A stretch of DNA of 64,000 nucleotides. Origin: Blepharisma stoltei. Its lineage: Eukaryota > Ciliophora > Heterotrichea > Heterotrichida > Blepharismidae. The notes beneath the pieces were generated by a model that searched no databases, had not been told where the DNA came from, and was given only the letters and a program-made list of their open reading frames with translations. Positions 10,681 to 20,810 of this stretch are shown here, piece after piece. How positions within the stretch are numbered: position 1 is the stretch's first letter; every line of letters begins with the position of its first letter. The DNA lies in the NCBI GenBank assembly GCA_914767885.1, contig CAJZBQ010000049.1:30815-94814 (forward strand), in the 5' to 3' direction. The position numbers were made by a program, and so were the translations under genes.

Positions 10681-11392
10681 AATGAGCATCGAAGAAGAAA
10701 ACTAACTCCTCAGAGTCTGCAAGAAGTTGATAGCAGCACGAGAAATGAAAGTTTGAGCTCTCCAGGATTATCTGATATATATAGCAACTCAGGAAAAACA
10801 GACCTGGAAATGTCTCACCTGGAGAGTCCATTAAAAGACTAAAGTAATAGAATAGCAGCATAGAATCATCAATCGACTATCACAAGGGAAGTAGACATAA
10901 AAGAAGTGCAAGCGAACTAATAGGCAAGAAAAAGAAGATACTCACTCCCCCATTTGTGAGCAAGCAAAACCATTAGAAAAATCCTATTTTCTGACCAAAA
11001 ACTTACCCTCCGTGAGCGAACAAAAAGTGTTTTATTGAAAAAAATTTTTATATATAAGTGATAATTAGTATAATGAATCTAGAGCTAATTCTGTTGATTT
11101 TTAAACAGGTTTCATTTAAAACTTAAATTCATAAATTAATTAATATTTGCTTGTCAATTTTTATAAATTAGAATATTTTTAACTTTTTTAAAAAAAAAAA
11201 GTTCTATAAAATTTCTATGTAAATTTTTCAAAAAAACATTAGCCTCCCTCCTTGAGCGAACAAAATTTTTTGTTCGCTCACAGAGGGGGAGTCAATCCTG
11301 GATGGCACAGACCAAAAACAAAAAGCTACGAGCCAACATTTGGCTCAACAGTTTGGCTCAACAGTTTGGCTCAATTTCAAATAAAGAAGTAA
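10681..11392 (+). CDS. Hypothetical Ser/Lys-rich protein, two IESs
   Basis: Open protein-like sequence starting near NEHRRRKLTPQSLQEVDSS (true start not found; a TAA precedes it, so the 5' end may lie beyond another insertion). A 29-bp TA-bounded excision (10832-10860) joins SHLESPL to ESSIDYHKGSR, and removal of the TNA element (10945-11291) at its TCA repeats joins KKKKIL to NPGWHRPKTKSYEP. It ends NSLAQFQIKK then TAA at 11390-11392. No family recognised. Both repairs are inferred from frame continuity only. Confidence 0.5.
10832..10860. other. Candidate 29-bp micro-IES
   Basis: Contains stops in the host frame. Joining TA 10832-10833 to TA 10861-10862 restores the frame of the surrounding hypothetical gene. 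The length is not a multiple of three, as the frame change requires. Confidence 0.4.
10945..11291 (+). mobile_element. TNA-flanked inverted-repeat element, subfamily A (copy 2)
   Basis: 347 bp with ends CTCCCCC and GGGGGAG and TCA on both sides (10942-10944, 11292-11294). Internal CTCCGTGAGCGAACAAAA motifs as in copy 1, but more diverged. Confidence 0.8.
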
Positions 11393-11909
11393 TGATTTTT
11401 ATATAGAAGAAGAAAAGCCAAAAACCCTAAAATCGGTTGGACTAATGCAATATAACACAATAAAACTTCCTCAATCAAATTTAATATTAAACTTATAAAA
11501 ATATTTTATAAAATAAAAATTAATATATCATTATTTGCATGAAATTTATAGTTGAAGCATAATTAGATGCCATATTTAATTACAACGCTATTTTACTGAA
11601 ATCATAATCCTTCAGCTGCTTTATAAAGCAATTATTTGGGCACACAATTGGTCTTTTGCGTTTAATTGAATTTCAAGCTGATTTTAAGCTCTCCTTTTGA
11701 GCAGCAATTATATATGCCAATACAATTGTTGGGCTTCTTGATATTCCTTAAAGCAGTGAACCAACACTTTTTCATTAGATTGCAATGCATTGTGAATGAG
11801 TTTTATTGCTGCAGTAAAATACTGAGAAATGCTTTCTTTTTCACTATCATTTGCAGGGATAATGTGGTAGTTTATATCAGGGATTTTTTGAGCATCCTCA
11901 TTGCATAAA

Positions 11910-12418
11910 TAATTAATATGGTGGTGACAAAAAATGCCCTGACGGAGGTCGCACCACTTCGGGTGCTAAAATGGCTTATAGCCTAAACCAAGGCAGAAAC
12001 CCTTTAATTCTAACCCTTAGCCTGGCCTAGAACCTGCTGTACGGGGTGGGTAGTTCTTGGGAGTCACTGGTGCCATTCCAGTCCAAGTGTTAATTATCCG
12101 GATGGTTTTTGGACTGCGGGTCTTTTCCTACCCGCTCCGGGTGCTGTAGTTTTTTTTGGATGTTACTGACCCTCTAGGTGGCCGACAGAAGGCATTGGGC
12201 TAACCTTTGCCTTCATAGCACCCACAAAGACGTGCAGCAAGAGGAGTCTTCCTAACCTATTGAGACTTTGGCATATCGGTGCAAGCCCCAGGTCCGAGGA
12301 GATGCCGTTGATAGGGTTCAGGCAACTGAATTCCTCTCGGCAACCAGAGTTCCGGTAGTCGAAAGCGTGCAGAGGCATCAAATCTGGAAGACTTTAAGCC
12401 CTTTAATTTTAATCTTAA
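11910..12418 (-). mobile_element. SINE-like element S3
   Basis: 509 bp, GC-rich, flanked by the 12-bp duplication tcattgcataaa (11898-11909, 12419-12430). Same subfamily as 1092-1499. Read on the minus strand the tail is CCACCATATTAATTAT, the family 3' end. Confidence 0.8.
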
Positions 12419-12872
12419 TCATTGCATAAAACACGAACTATATTTCGAATTCCTTTCTTTTTCAGTTCTTCAGCGATTTGGGTTGCTTCTGCACTTCCTA
12501 AATATAACTTTGGCAAATTTTCCATGAAAAATACAAATTTACCTTGATTTGCGGTAAGCTTTCTGCATTCTCCTGATTAAGATATAAAAAGAAAGTTGCC
12601 AATGGCTCTATAAACCTACCTTTATATCAGCCTTCTCCTTTTATTTCAAGACTACCGGATCCTGATTTTTTGTAATTAGCAGCATGTCCTTTCTAGATAT
12701 TTCCATTTTTGTCCTTTAATGCTATTTTTCCTATAGCTGAGTGCAAAAGGAAGGTGCCAATTACAGCATTCCATTTGAGATTACGATTCACCCTTTTCCA
12801 TGCTGCATACCTTTTTTAAAGAATCCATAATATTAGTATTCATCACTTCAGTTTCTGGCAAGTCCGTGAGGC

Positions 12873-13196
12873 TTATGATTTCGCACGATACCTACAGCGA
12901 ATTTTAGTGCTTATATTTTTGACCTTTTCTATCCTAAATTTTTTAACCGATATTTTTTGCTTTATTTTTTTGGCTTATTTTCTGCCTTAAATTGTTTTGA
13001 TTCGTTTTGGGTCAAATTGTAAAGGTCCATAGTGATTATTAAGAAGTAATTTTTAACTCATTTAGTTTGTTATTTTAAGAGTAATTTTTTAAAAATTTGA
13101 TAAATAGGCTAAACAAAAAAGGTCAAATTAAATAGGTCTGTTAAATAGAAAACAAAAAAATCTGCTAAAAAGCATGTAGACATTTTGTGAAGGAGA
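12873..13196. mobile_element. Fold-back element with 8-bp target duplication
   Basis: Flanked by cgtgaggc (12865-12872, 13197-13204). Comparison with the intact phosphatase copy confirms the empty site. Terminal parts resemble those of the element at 40065-40606 (a CTTCACAA.A-like block then TCTACA). An 8-9-bp duplication is typical of hAT or Mutator-type DNA transposons. Confidence 0.65.
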
Positions 13197-13923
13197 CGTG
13201 AGGCGTGCCAAATTGAAATTGCCAAACCCAATGGTAAGCCATGATATTGGCCATCATGCCAGTCGCCTTTATAAATACATTTGGAGTCTTGTTCCAGGCA
13301 AATTCTAATGCCACGCCCATTAGGAATTCTTTTCTCGTTAATTTCTCCAAATATATCTCATCTGCTCCCCCTTCCGTGAGCCTGATTCAAGAGGGCCCTA
13401 TATCTTCAGCTTTTAAGTAAATTCCGTTACCTTCAAGCTCCTGATAGACTTCGTCACTGATCTTTGCACCAAAGTAAGCTTTGAAAGTTCTGAAATTTGT
13501 TGCTATTTGAACTATAGATTAGGTTTGTTTTGTTTGGTATGTTTACGAGCCAAATACCCTCTGATAAAGGCTTGAGCATAGACAAGTTGACAACTCGACC
13601 GCAAATAGAATTTTTCTATTCTATCTTTTAGTGATGGAAGATCACTGCTAATCTGATTATTTGCATCATTGCTTGCACAGCTATCCATTTTATTATCTAG
13701 CGTTGCTTATTTAAAGTTGCATAGGCTAAAATTTAATAAAAATAATTTCTACGATATAAATGACTAAAACTTAAAAGGAAAAACGAAAATTAATATAATT
13801 AAGTCTTATTTAATCTAAAAAATATTTGTACTAATTTTAAAAGTTAAAATACTAATTCATAAAATCTCTTAATTTTTTATATTGGTTTCAAAAAATATTA
13901 ACCTAATTTCTTATCAATTATTA

Positions 13924-15243
13924 ATGTCTAACCTTTTTTTTCTATTCCAATTCATCCTCTTCCTAAACCTCACTCTTGTAAACGCGGGGATCTACAAGCC
14001 TGAGCAAATCAGAATTTCCTGAACCGAGAACAAGGGAGAAATGCGTGTCACCTGGGTCTCATACATCAGTGTAGACTCATTTGTCGTATATCGTCCAGTT
14101 CTCTGTTTAGGTGAAGACACAACTTGGAAGACGATCCAAGGGACTTCCCAAACTTTTAACGAAGGCGAAATTGTGGTGAAGTTCCAATACATATATACCG
14201 CTGTCATGAATAACCTTAATAGTGAATGCAGCTATGAATATTATATAAGAAATTCCATAACAGAAAGTGAAATTTATATGTTTAGCGGTCGGACTCCAGA
14301 GACAAGTCCACCCTATTTAGAGACCAAAAGACCTTTATCAATGATTGTTTTCGGTGATTTAGGGATTGGGACCAATGCAATGGCAGTAAAGGACATTTTA
14401 CTCCAAGAAGCCAAGCTCAGAAATTTTTTAGGGATTATTCATATGGGAGATATCGCTTATAATCTCGATCAAGACGACGGAACTACAGGTGACGGCTTTT
14501 TGAATATTATTCAACCTTTGGCTGCAAACTATGCGTATATGGCAATAATTGGAAACCATGAAGGTTACAATAATTCTACTCATTTTAGGACTAGATTCAA
14601 AATGCCAGTAAACCAAGACAACCAAGGATCTGGCTATTTCTATTCTTTTAATATAGGGCCAGTCCATTGGATAGTTATAAGTACTGAAGTTTATATAGAC
14701 AACACCAAAAAAGCATCAGCAGAAATCCAAACTAATTGACTGAAAAAAGACTTAGAAGCTGCTAATAAAAATAGAGAGAATTTTCCATGGATTTTTGTCC
14801 TTACCCACCATCCTCTTTATTGTTCAACACACTCTGCTGTTACTTGTGGGTCTGAAGCTGAGCTATATCAGAGCATTTTAGAAGATATTTTATATGAAAA
14901 TTCAATAGATATTATGCTACAAGCCCATGTCCATAGCTATGAAAGAGACAAGCCAATCTATAAGAACTTGACTGTAAAAAGTGACTATGATGACAAACAT
15001 ACACACATCAATGCAAAAGCCCCATTATATATTTTAAGTGGAAATGCAGGGAATAGAGAAGGCCATAATGAGCCTTTGCCACCTACTTATAAGGATTGGG
15101 GAGTATATATGGCTGATGACTTTGGGTTTGGAAAATTATTTGTTTATAATGAGACACATGTGTTGTGGACCCAGTATAGCGCGACGCTTATGAAGGTTGA
15201 TGACTATGTTTGGCTCATAAAAGATCAGCCTAGATATAATTAA
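13924..15243 (+). CDS. Purple acid phosphatase D (intact)
   Basis: 439 residues, uninterrupted. Signal peptide MSNLFFLFQFILFLNLTLVNA, then a fibronectin-like N-terminal domain (PEQIRISWTENKGEMRVTW) and the metallophosphatase domain with all five PAP blocks: FGDLGIG, MGDIAYN, GNHE, THHPLYC and AHVHSYER (Ala replaces the usual Gly before HVH). TGA encodes Trp at QTNWLKKDL, where PAPs have a conserved W. Predicted to be a secreted or lysosomal phosphomonoesterase with a binuclear metal centre. It lacks every insertion present in PAP A, so those arose or were lost after duplication. Confidence 0.92.
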
Positions 15244-15273
15244 TTTTCTTATATAAAAAATAAGTTCATAAGA

Positions 15274-16184
15274 ATGCTTCCTATAGCTGCCAGATCTTTT
15301 TCAAAAACGACTAAAATATGCGATTTAAGCTGGCTTTTTAAGGCGGATAAGCTAAGCCCATCATTTATTAAAGCTGTAGATTCAATGCCAGAATATAAAT
15401 TAGAGCTTGAAAATTTTTCGAGGGGTTTTGTATGGAAAAGAGGAGATATTGAGTTTCAGATTTTTGATAAAAATCAGCTTCAAGGGTATAGGGAAATCAT
15501 TGCACAATGCTTTGCGTATCATTCTGCTTTTAAAAAGTATGTGGATTTTTCATATGAGGAATGAAGGGATTATGTATTGCCAGAACTTGCAGAGCAAACT
15601 GATTTTTTGAAATTCAGTGTAGCTGCAAGAGTAAAGGGAGAACTAGCTGGAGTGCTATATTCTATGTCGTGGGCATCAAGACCTCAATTTCCTGTTTATT
15701 TAAAGCCAAATTCAAAAGAGGTTTGAGAAAAGTTATTCTCGTTTTAAATAAGATCTGCAAATGGGAATTATTTATAAAAATCATAGTAAATTCTATATTG
15801 AGAATTATAAAGAATTTTGCACAACTTATTAATAAAAGCATTCCATTTAACTTTGGCGAGCCTGATAGAAGTGGGAAATTATCGCAAGGAACTTTAGACC
15901 GCAGTTCAGTTCTTTATTTGGCAGATGTTGGGGTATTGCCTGAATTCAATGGAAAAAATTTATCTTATGATTTAATGTTTTTATCAGCTTCACTTGGATA
16001 TCTGTATGAACTAAGGTATGCAATGGCTGTGAGCTTCGACGTAAGGTCATCTTTTATTCAAAAATTAGGTGGAGTCTCATTTAAGCCAATTTATTTTAAA
16101 GACTGTGAGGTTGAAGGAATAAAACAATACCCTGTTGCAGTTGAAGGAGAAGGAGTATCATGCTTATTTTTGAATATGTCATAA
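15274..16184 (+). CDS. GNAT-type acetyltransferase-like protein
   Basis: Two open parts. The first (15274 to about 15732) includes FQIFDKNQLQGYREIIAQCF and, after an in-frame TGA-Trp, ELAGVLYSMSWASRP. The second (about 15825-16184) contains LYLADVGVLPEFNGKNLSYD and SSFIQKLGGVSF, resembling the acetyl-CoA-binding and C-terminal blocks of GNAT enzymes. The parts are in different frames; a TA-bounded excision of roughly 95 bp near 15731-15825 (joining EKL to KNFAQL) would connect them. Starts 31 bp after PAP D on the same strand. Family call moderate, substrate unknown. Confidence 0.6.
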
Positions 16185-16239
16185 TACTCAAATGGATTAT
16201 AAATTATTTTGAAAATCAGATTAAAATGATTGTTTATTA

Positions 16240-16660
16240 AAACTATTCATTTAATTCTTTTAAATCTTCTCTCCAGCTTCGAGTAATCTCATCTATTTTT
16301 AATTTTTTCTTGGTAATATCTTTTGTCGCCGCGTCTCATTTTTTAGAAGAATTAACACACTATAATCTTTGCTTTCTTCTGATCTCTTTAGTTCTTTATT
16401 TTCCTCAGTATCAATTTTTCTTTAATATTTAAAATCCAGATCTTTGGGTGCTCATTATTGCTCTCCTAGAGCTTTTATTCAAAATTCTTCTTTTTGTTTA
16501 TCGATTTTATTCATATTCTTTTAGCTTTCATAATAGTTTCTTTTATGTCGTGAATATCTTTAGGGGATTTGAATTGCTTTTATTATATTTTGAGCTAACG
16601 GATTTCTTAGAAACAGTTGCTTTTTTTCCTTTTGATCTTGACCCTTAATATACCTTTATA
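16240..16660 (-). pseudogene. Frameshifted gene relic
   Basis: Minus strand gives lysine- and serine-rich coding-like pieces (GSRSKGKKATVSKKSVSS; ENKELKRSEESKDYSVL; and a close ITRSWREDLKELNE then TAG) in three different frames. Too many breaks for introns. No family recognised. Confidence 0.35.
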
Positions 16661-17354
16661 ATAGCTTAAAATTTTCCACTGTCAATATAATTTTTCCGAT
16701 TTCTTGTGATTAATTTTAATTTCTTCCATGTTTAAAAAGGTTTTCTTTTTGCGCTAATTATTGCAACTACCTGAATATTCGACTCTAAGGGCTTGCTTTT
16801 TTGTTTAAATTTTCAATGTCTAACTCGATGCATCATGTCACAGTAAATTTTGCTTTATTTCTTTTGAAATTGTTTTTAACGATTCTTCTAACTAATTTCG
16901 AAGATTGTAGATTTGCTCAAAGAAGTTACTCACAATTACTATCCCAACTCCTAAGGATGTCAAAGCAGAGTAGCTGTACCTTGCTGGCAAAATTATGCTG
17001 CAATTTTGTCAATTACTTGATTGTGTATTTTTTGATGATATAATAATCTATTTGTTTATAAAAAATGTTTAAATTTAACTTATATGTCACTATGTGAATA
17101 AGCAGAGATTTCAAGCCTTAATCAATAATAGCTGAATTGCAGTTTTAAACTTTGAATATTATAATTAGAATACTAAATATTATTTAACTTTACAAATAAA
17201 AACATTAAAACTCCATAAGGGCACTGCATATTTTGATGACTGGGTGAATGCTGATGGAATGCATTAATTGTAAAAAATTATTAATAGTCACCGCGAAAAG
17301 GGATTTATAATTAAAAATTGATGAGAGAGAGAGATTATTCTTACTTAGAGGCCT
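16661..17354. other. AT-rich stretch, nothing convincing
   Basis: Possible further minus-strand relic around 16900-17000, but no coherent frame. No inverted repeats or RNA gene noticed. Confidence 0.4.
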
Positions 17355-17540
17355 TTATTTCAGGGCAAGTCCCAATTTATTAATTTTTCTTTTTCTTGTT
17401 TTCCATGTTCTTCATATAAATTTCTCTTCAGGCATCTTTTTTCCATCAGTTTTATCCTTTACATCTCCATCAATTTTAGATGGTAGTTTGAATTCCTGCT
17501 CAGTTTCTTCAGAGAATTTTTTGAATTTTGTAAATTTCAT
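17355..17540 (-). CDS. Short lysine-rich ORF
   Basis: 61 codons, MKFTKFKKFSEETEQEFK to KINKLGLALK then TAA, with one in-frame TGA (Trp). It abuts the stop of the next upstream ORF, in another frame, so it may be the last part of that gene after an unrecognised intron or IES. Confidence 0.4.
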
Positions 17541-18230
17541 TATTGGTTTTTTTCTCTTAAATTCATATCTGCTTGTTCTTGCTTAATACTTAGTTTGAAC
17601 TTGAGTTTTAGAATTTTTTCGCTCACCGAGACTTTATAGGAGTATTTGAAGGTTTCCTTAATAGGTTCTAAGAGTTTTTCTTTGGGATTTAGCAAAGAAA
17701 AATTGGGCATTTCATTTTCATCTTCTGTTTCTTCAGTTCTAGCATCTAATCTAAGCCTTTTCTTTTGAAAAAAATCTTTTCTCTGGTCTTTCCTTAGCTT
17801 GACACTATAATTTTCGTTTCTTTTCATAAGATTCATTGGGTCTAAGGCCATAAAATTCGAGTTTCTTTGTTCGAATCTGCTGGAATTGTCTGTGTTTGGA
17901 GGGAAGTTTTCATTAAGAACTGTGCAAAATTTCACAAAGACTTCTTTTTTCTTCTTTTGGTCAGCTTTTTTTGAGAAATTTCGAAAAGTAAATTTTCACT
18001 GACAATTGTAAAAACTCTTTCTCATTAGGAATTTGGATAGGATTTGTTTCTGAATCATAGAAAAATATGATGCTTGAAGGCAGGAGTTGTAATTCAGTTT
18101 CTTCTGCTCAAATGAGAGCAGGAATCGAAAGTGAATTTTCCAGCTTTCTTTCCATTTTAATAGTAAAATTGATGAAGATTGCGAGCTTTTAGTCAAATTT
18201 GACAGGTTGGGGATAAATTCATTCTCAGCT
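17540..18230 (-). CDS. Hypothetical charged protein, gene model uncertain
   Basis: The downstream part is a clean ORF (FEQRNSNFMALDPMNLMKR to NLREKNQ). Upstream, two overlapping frames are open once TGA is Trp. The more protein-like one (LPSSIIFFYDSETNPIQIP) connects to the downstream part if the 16-nt GTGAAATTTTGCACAG is an intron. No domain recognised; the C-terminal third is rich in K and E. Confidence 0.45.
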
Positions 18231-18239
18231 TGAATAACT

Positions 18240-18775
18240 AAGTGTTATTTAAAAGGCTTTAATATTTTCTTAAATAAATCCTAGATTTTGAATTGGCATT
18301 AAATCAAAAAATAGCTCTGTATCTGGCATAACCAAAAGAAATTTATTTAATAATAATTAAATTCTTTTATCCCAAGCGTTACCTATCCCCACTTGCTTCT
18401 CAATTTGAGTGTTTAAATTATTAATATAAAAAACTCCTTCTAATTTATTGCTCTAAATCTAAATAATTCAATAATTTTATAAAAAAAAGCAATTATCCCA
18501 AAAAAACCACAATAATAAAATAATTTAAGCTTTGGGATCAATCTTAACCTAAATCAAGCTTCAAGAATAATCAATTTTAATTTTCAAGCAAAATCACATG
18601 CCTTATTTATTTTATTTAAATTAATATAAATAATAGATTTTCTATCAAAATAATTCCCATTATTGCCTGAAAGTCTAATCAAAGCTACCAAAAATAGTTT
18701 AATGAAAATTCATCTCTCAATACCTCCTAGCTTATTAATTTTTTGCATATAAATTGTTGTTAGAAGTTAAGATAA
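18240..18775. other. Intergenic, AT-rich
   Basis: Probably the divergent promoter region between the minus-strand gene on the left and the plus-strand gene starting at 18776. No distinct motif identified. Confidence 0.4.
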
Positions 18776-19510
18776 ATGGCCGAACAGTTAAAAATTAACG
18801 TTCCTATAACAAATTTTACAATTGATTTCAGAAGAAACTGCAGATCGGCAAGTGCTATAAAGCGGAGCGAAACAAAAAGAAGCCTATTAAACTCCTCACA
18901 AAAGCTGAACAGAAGTTTGCACAAGTTTAGCAGAGCTATATCAATAGACCCAAGGCAGTTTAGGTCAAAATCTTATAACTCAACTCCTCCAGAGCCTTTA
19001 AGACCAGAGTGTTGGAGACAACCGTCAGCGAAAATAATGGCAAGCAGTAACAAAAAAGAGCAAAAAGAAACAAACCTTCAATCTTTATTATCAAGCACGA
19101 CAAATCTAATGAGAAAATACACTTGTCTAGGAAATAAAGTCAGCTTTACTCCATTAAGCAACACAATGAAAAAAAGCAACATAAAATACATAGAAAATCT
19201 GTGCAATGTGACGATGAAAGAATTAGAAAAAAGGGACAAACTGAAAATAAGCATAGCACAGCAGTTAATAAGGATGAATAAAATAAAAGAGAATTATAAT
19301 GATAATGGAAGCTTGAGGGAAGAAAATTGTAATATTTTGCATTCACACTTTGGAAGGGATAGTCCAATGGTATTTGTTTCAAGAAAGTCGCAGACAAGGA
19401 GTACAAGGAACATTACAAGGGGGAATCTAAATTTTCAATTGAAAAGTAAACTGAGGATTTCTGGGGAAAATGAAAAATTTGGGGAACTGCATCAATTGGA
19501 TAATTTATAA
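18776..19510 (+). CDS. Hypothetical basic protein
   Basis: 244 residues in one uninterrupted frame, MAEQLKINVPITNFTIDF to GELHQLDNL. Rich in Ser, Arg, Lys and Asn with low-complexity segments (SASAIKRSETKRSLLNSSQ); a short helical KELEKRDKLKISIAQQLIR region near residue 145. No TGA codon needed. No family recognised; likely largely disordered. Confidence 0.7.
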   Translation: MAEQLKINVPITNFTIDFRRNCRSASAIKRSETKRSLLNSSQKLNRSLHKFSRAISIDPRQFRSKSYNSTPPEPLRPECWRQPSAKIMASSNKKEQKETNLQSLLSSTTNLMRKYTCLGNKVSFTPLSNTMKKSNIKYIENLCNVTMKELEKRDKLKISIAQQLIRMNKIKENYNDNGSLREENCNILHSHFGRDSPMVFVSRKSQTRSTRNITRGNLNFQLKSKLRISGENEKFGELHQLDNL

Positions 19511-19597
19511 ATCTGCAAGTGAAGCTGTTAAAATAATTATTAATCTAAGCTGATTTATATAGTGTAATAGCCAATTAACTTATTTTATTGCAAGAAT

Positions 19598-19819
19598 TTA
19601 TATAATAGCTTGCCAATTCGGTTCTATGATTTCTACTAAGCCGCGCCCTTTCCCTTTCTTTGCTGCGTCAAGCTGATGAATCCTTTTGTCCTCTTCCCAA
19701 ACGTCAGATTCGTAGCTCATACTATTTCTATCGCTTGGTAAGGGCTCACTATGAGGTCTTCTTTCAGATATTGGTGTTCCGCAGTCAGTTGTTGAACTAG
19801 CCTCGCTGACGCTTCTCAT
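19598..19819 (-). CDS. Small Ser-rich hypothetical protein
   Basis: 73 codons, MRSVSEASSTTDCGTPISE to IIEPNWQAII then TAA. A second open Ser-rich segment upstream (19948 to about 19830, MESQKERDSSNSENSHQ) may be its 5' exon, but no 15-17-nt GT-AG intron joins them cleanly. Confidence 0.45.
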   Translation of the reverse strand: MRSVSEASSTTDCGTPISERRPHSEPLPSDRNSMSYESDVWEEDKRIHQLDAAKKGKGRGLVEIIEPNWQAII

Positions 19820-20104
19820 AGGTTACTTAGATACTGTAAAGCGATGTATATGAAAATCCAGAAATCTGAGAGAAAGGAGTTGTCGCTGAATGTGAGCTTT
19901 GATGTGAATTCTCACTGTTTGAACTGTCTCTTTCTTTTTGGCTCTCCATTTAATATTATAAGAACGCGCAAAAAATGGATTTTAGTTAAGTAAATTAAAT
20001 TTTTAGATTAGACTGTTATACAACTGGTATGAAAATTTCTGTGTCAAAAAAATACGAAATTCTATGTAAAAAATAATATAATTAATAAAATCTTAGTCTA
20101 ATTT

Positions 20105-20545
20105 TTATAAGCCACAATGATCTACCATATCTCCACTAACAGCTCCATATTGGTTCAATGCACATTGTTTTGCTTAAGAAATCAAGCTTCCCATATCCAT
20201 ACTCATCAGTCATAACTAAAGTCCAATCTTGTCAAACTTCTGGCATAGGATCATAATGACCTTCATTGTTTCCTCCATTTTCGCTAATAATATAAAAAAT
20301 TGCATTTCCATTATAATGGGCATTAAAATCATCATACCCGCTATTTACAGCTCTATCTTTATATACTGGCCTGCACCTTTCATAATAATGGTTTTGAGCC
20401 TTAAGCATGATATCTACAGCATATTCATGCCATAGCCCTTCTAAAGCTGACCTCGATATCTCAGCCTCACTGGTGCATTCAGAAAATTCAACTAAAGAGC
20501 AGTACAAAGTCCGATGGGTAAATGCAAAAATCCAAGGGAAAGTCC
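20105..20545 (-). pseudogene. PAP fragment E (3' end only)
   Basis: Minus strand reads FPWIFAFTHRTLYC, SECTSEAEISRSALEGLWHE and NHYYERCRPVYKDR, closest to PAP A (same SECTSEAE block), then shifts frame after LSKT near 20150. The 5' two thirds are absent. The IES present in PAP A at this position (6697-6960) is missing here (AIFYIISENGGNNEGH is continuous). Confidence 0.75.
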
Positions 20546-20810
20546 TGCTAAATATTTAGAAATTAATCTAAAATAGTTTAAATTTTATAAAAGCGATTTA
20601 ATATCAAATAAAAATTCTAGAGTTAAAGAAACCAAAAATTAGAAAATAGAAGTCTAGACCTTTATAATTCCAGAATATTCAGGATAAGCACAATTTAAAA
20701 ATAATTTCCTATCAATTCGGCAGCTTATAATTTGCCATCTATTATTTTCTTTTTCCTACTCCTAAATGACTAATCTCCATGGCTCCATTTACGGCTTATA
20801 ATAATTTGAC

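Larger units (their letters stand above)
11595..13688 (-). pseudogene. Second MORN-dual-specificity phosphatase, decayed and interrupted
   Basis: Clear nucleotide homologue of 7693-9102 from the start codon (13686-13688) to the C-terminal phosphatase region. It is broken by a SINE-like element (11910-12418), a fold-back element (12873-13196) and several small indels; the active-site region is out of frame. A duplicate left over from the tandem block duplication. Confidence 0.8.

Noticed and set aside
13165-13350. 61-codon minus-strand ORF (MEKLTRKEFLMG...)
   Set aside because: A frame-shifted reading of the decayed MORN-phosphatase copy; not a separate gene.
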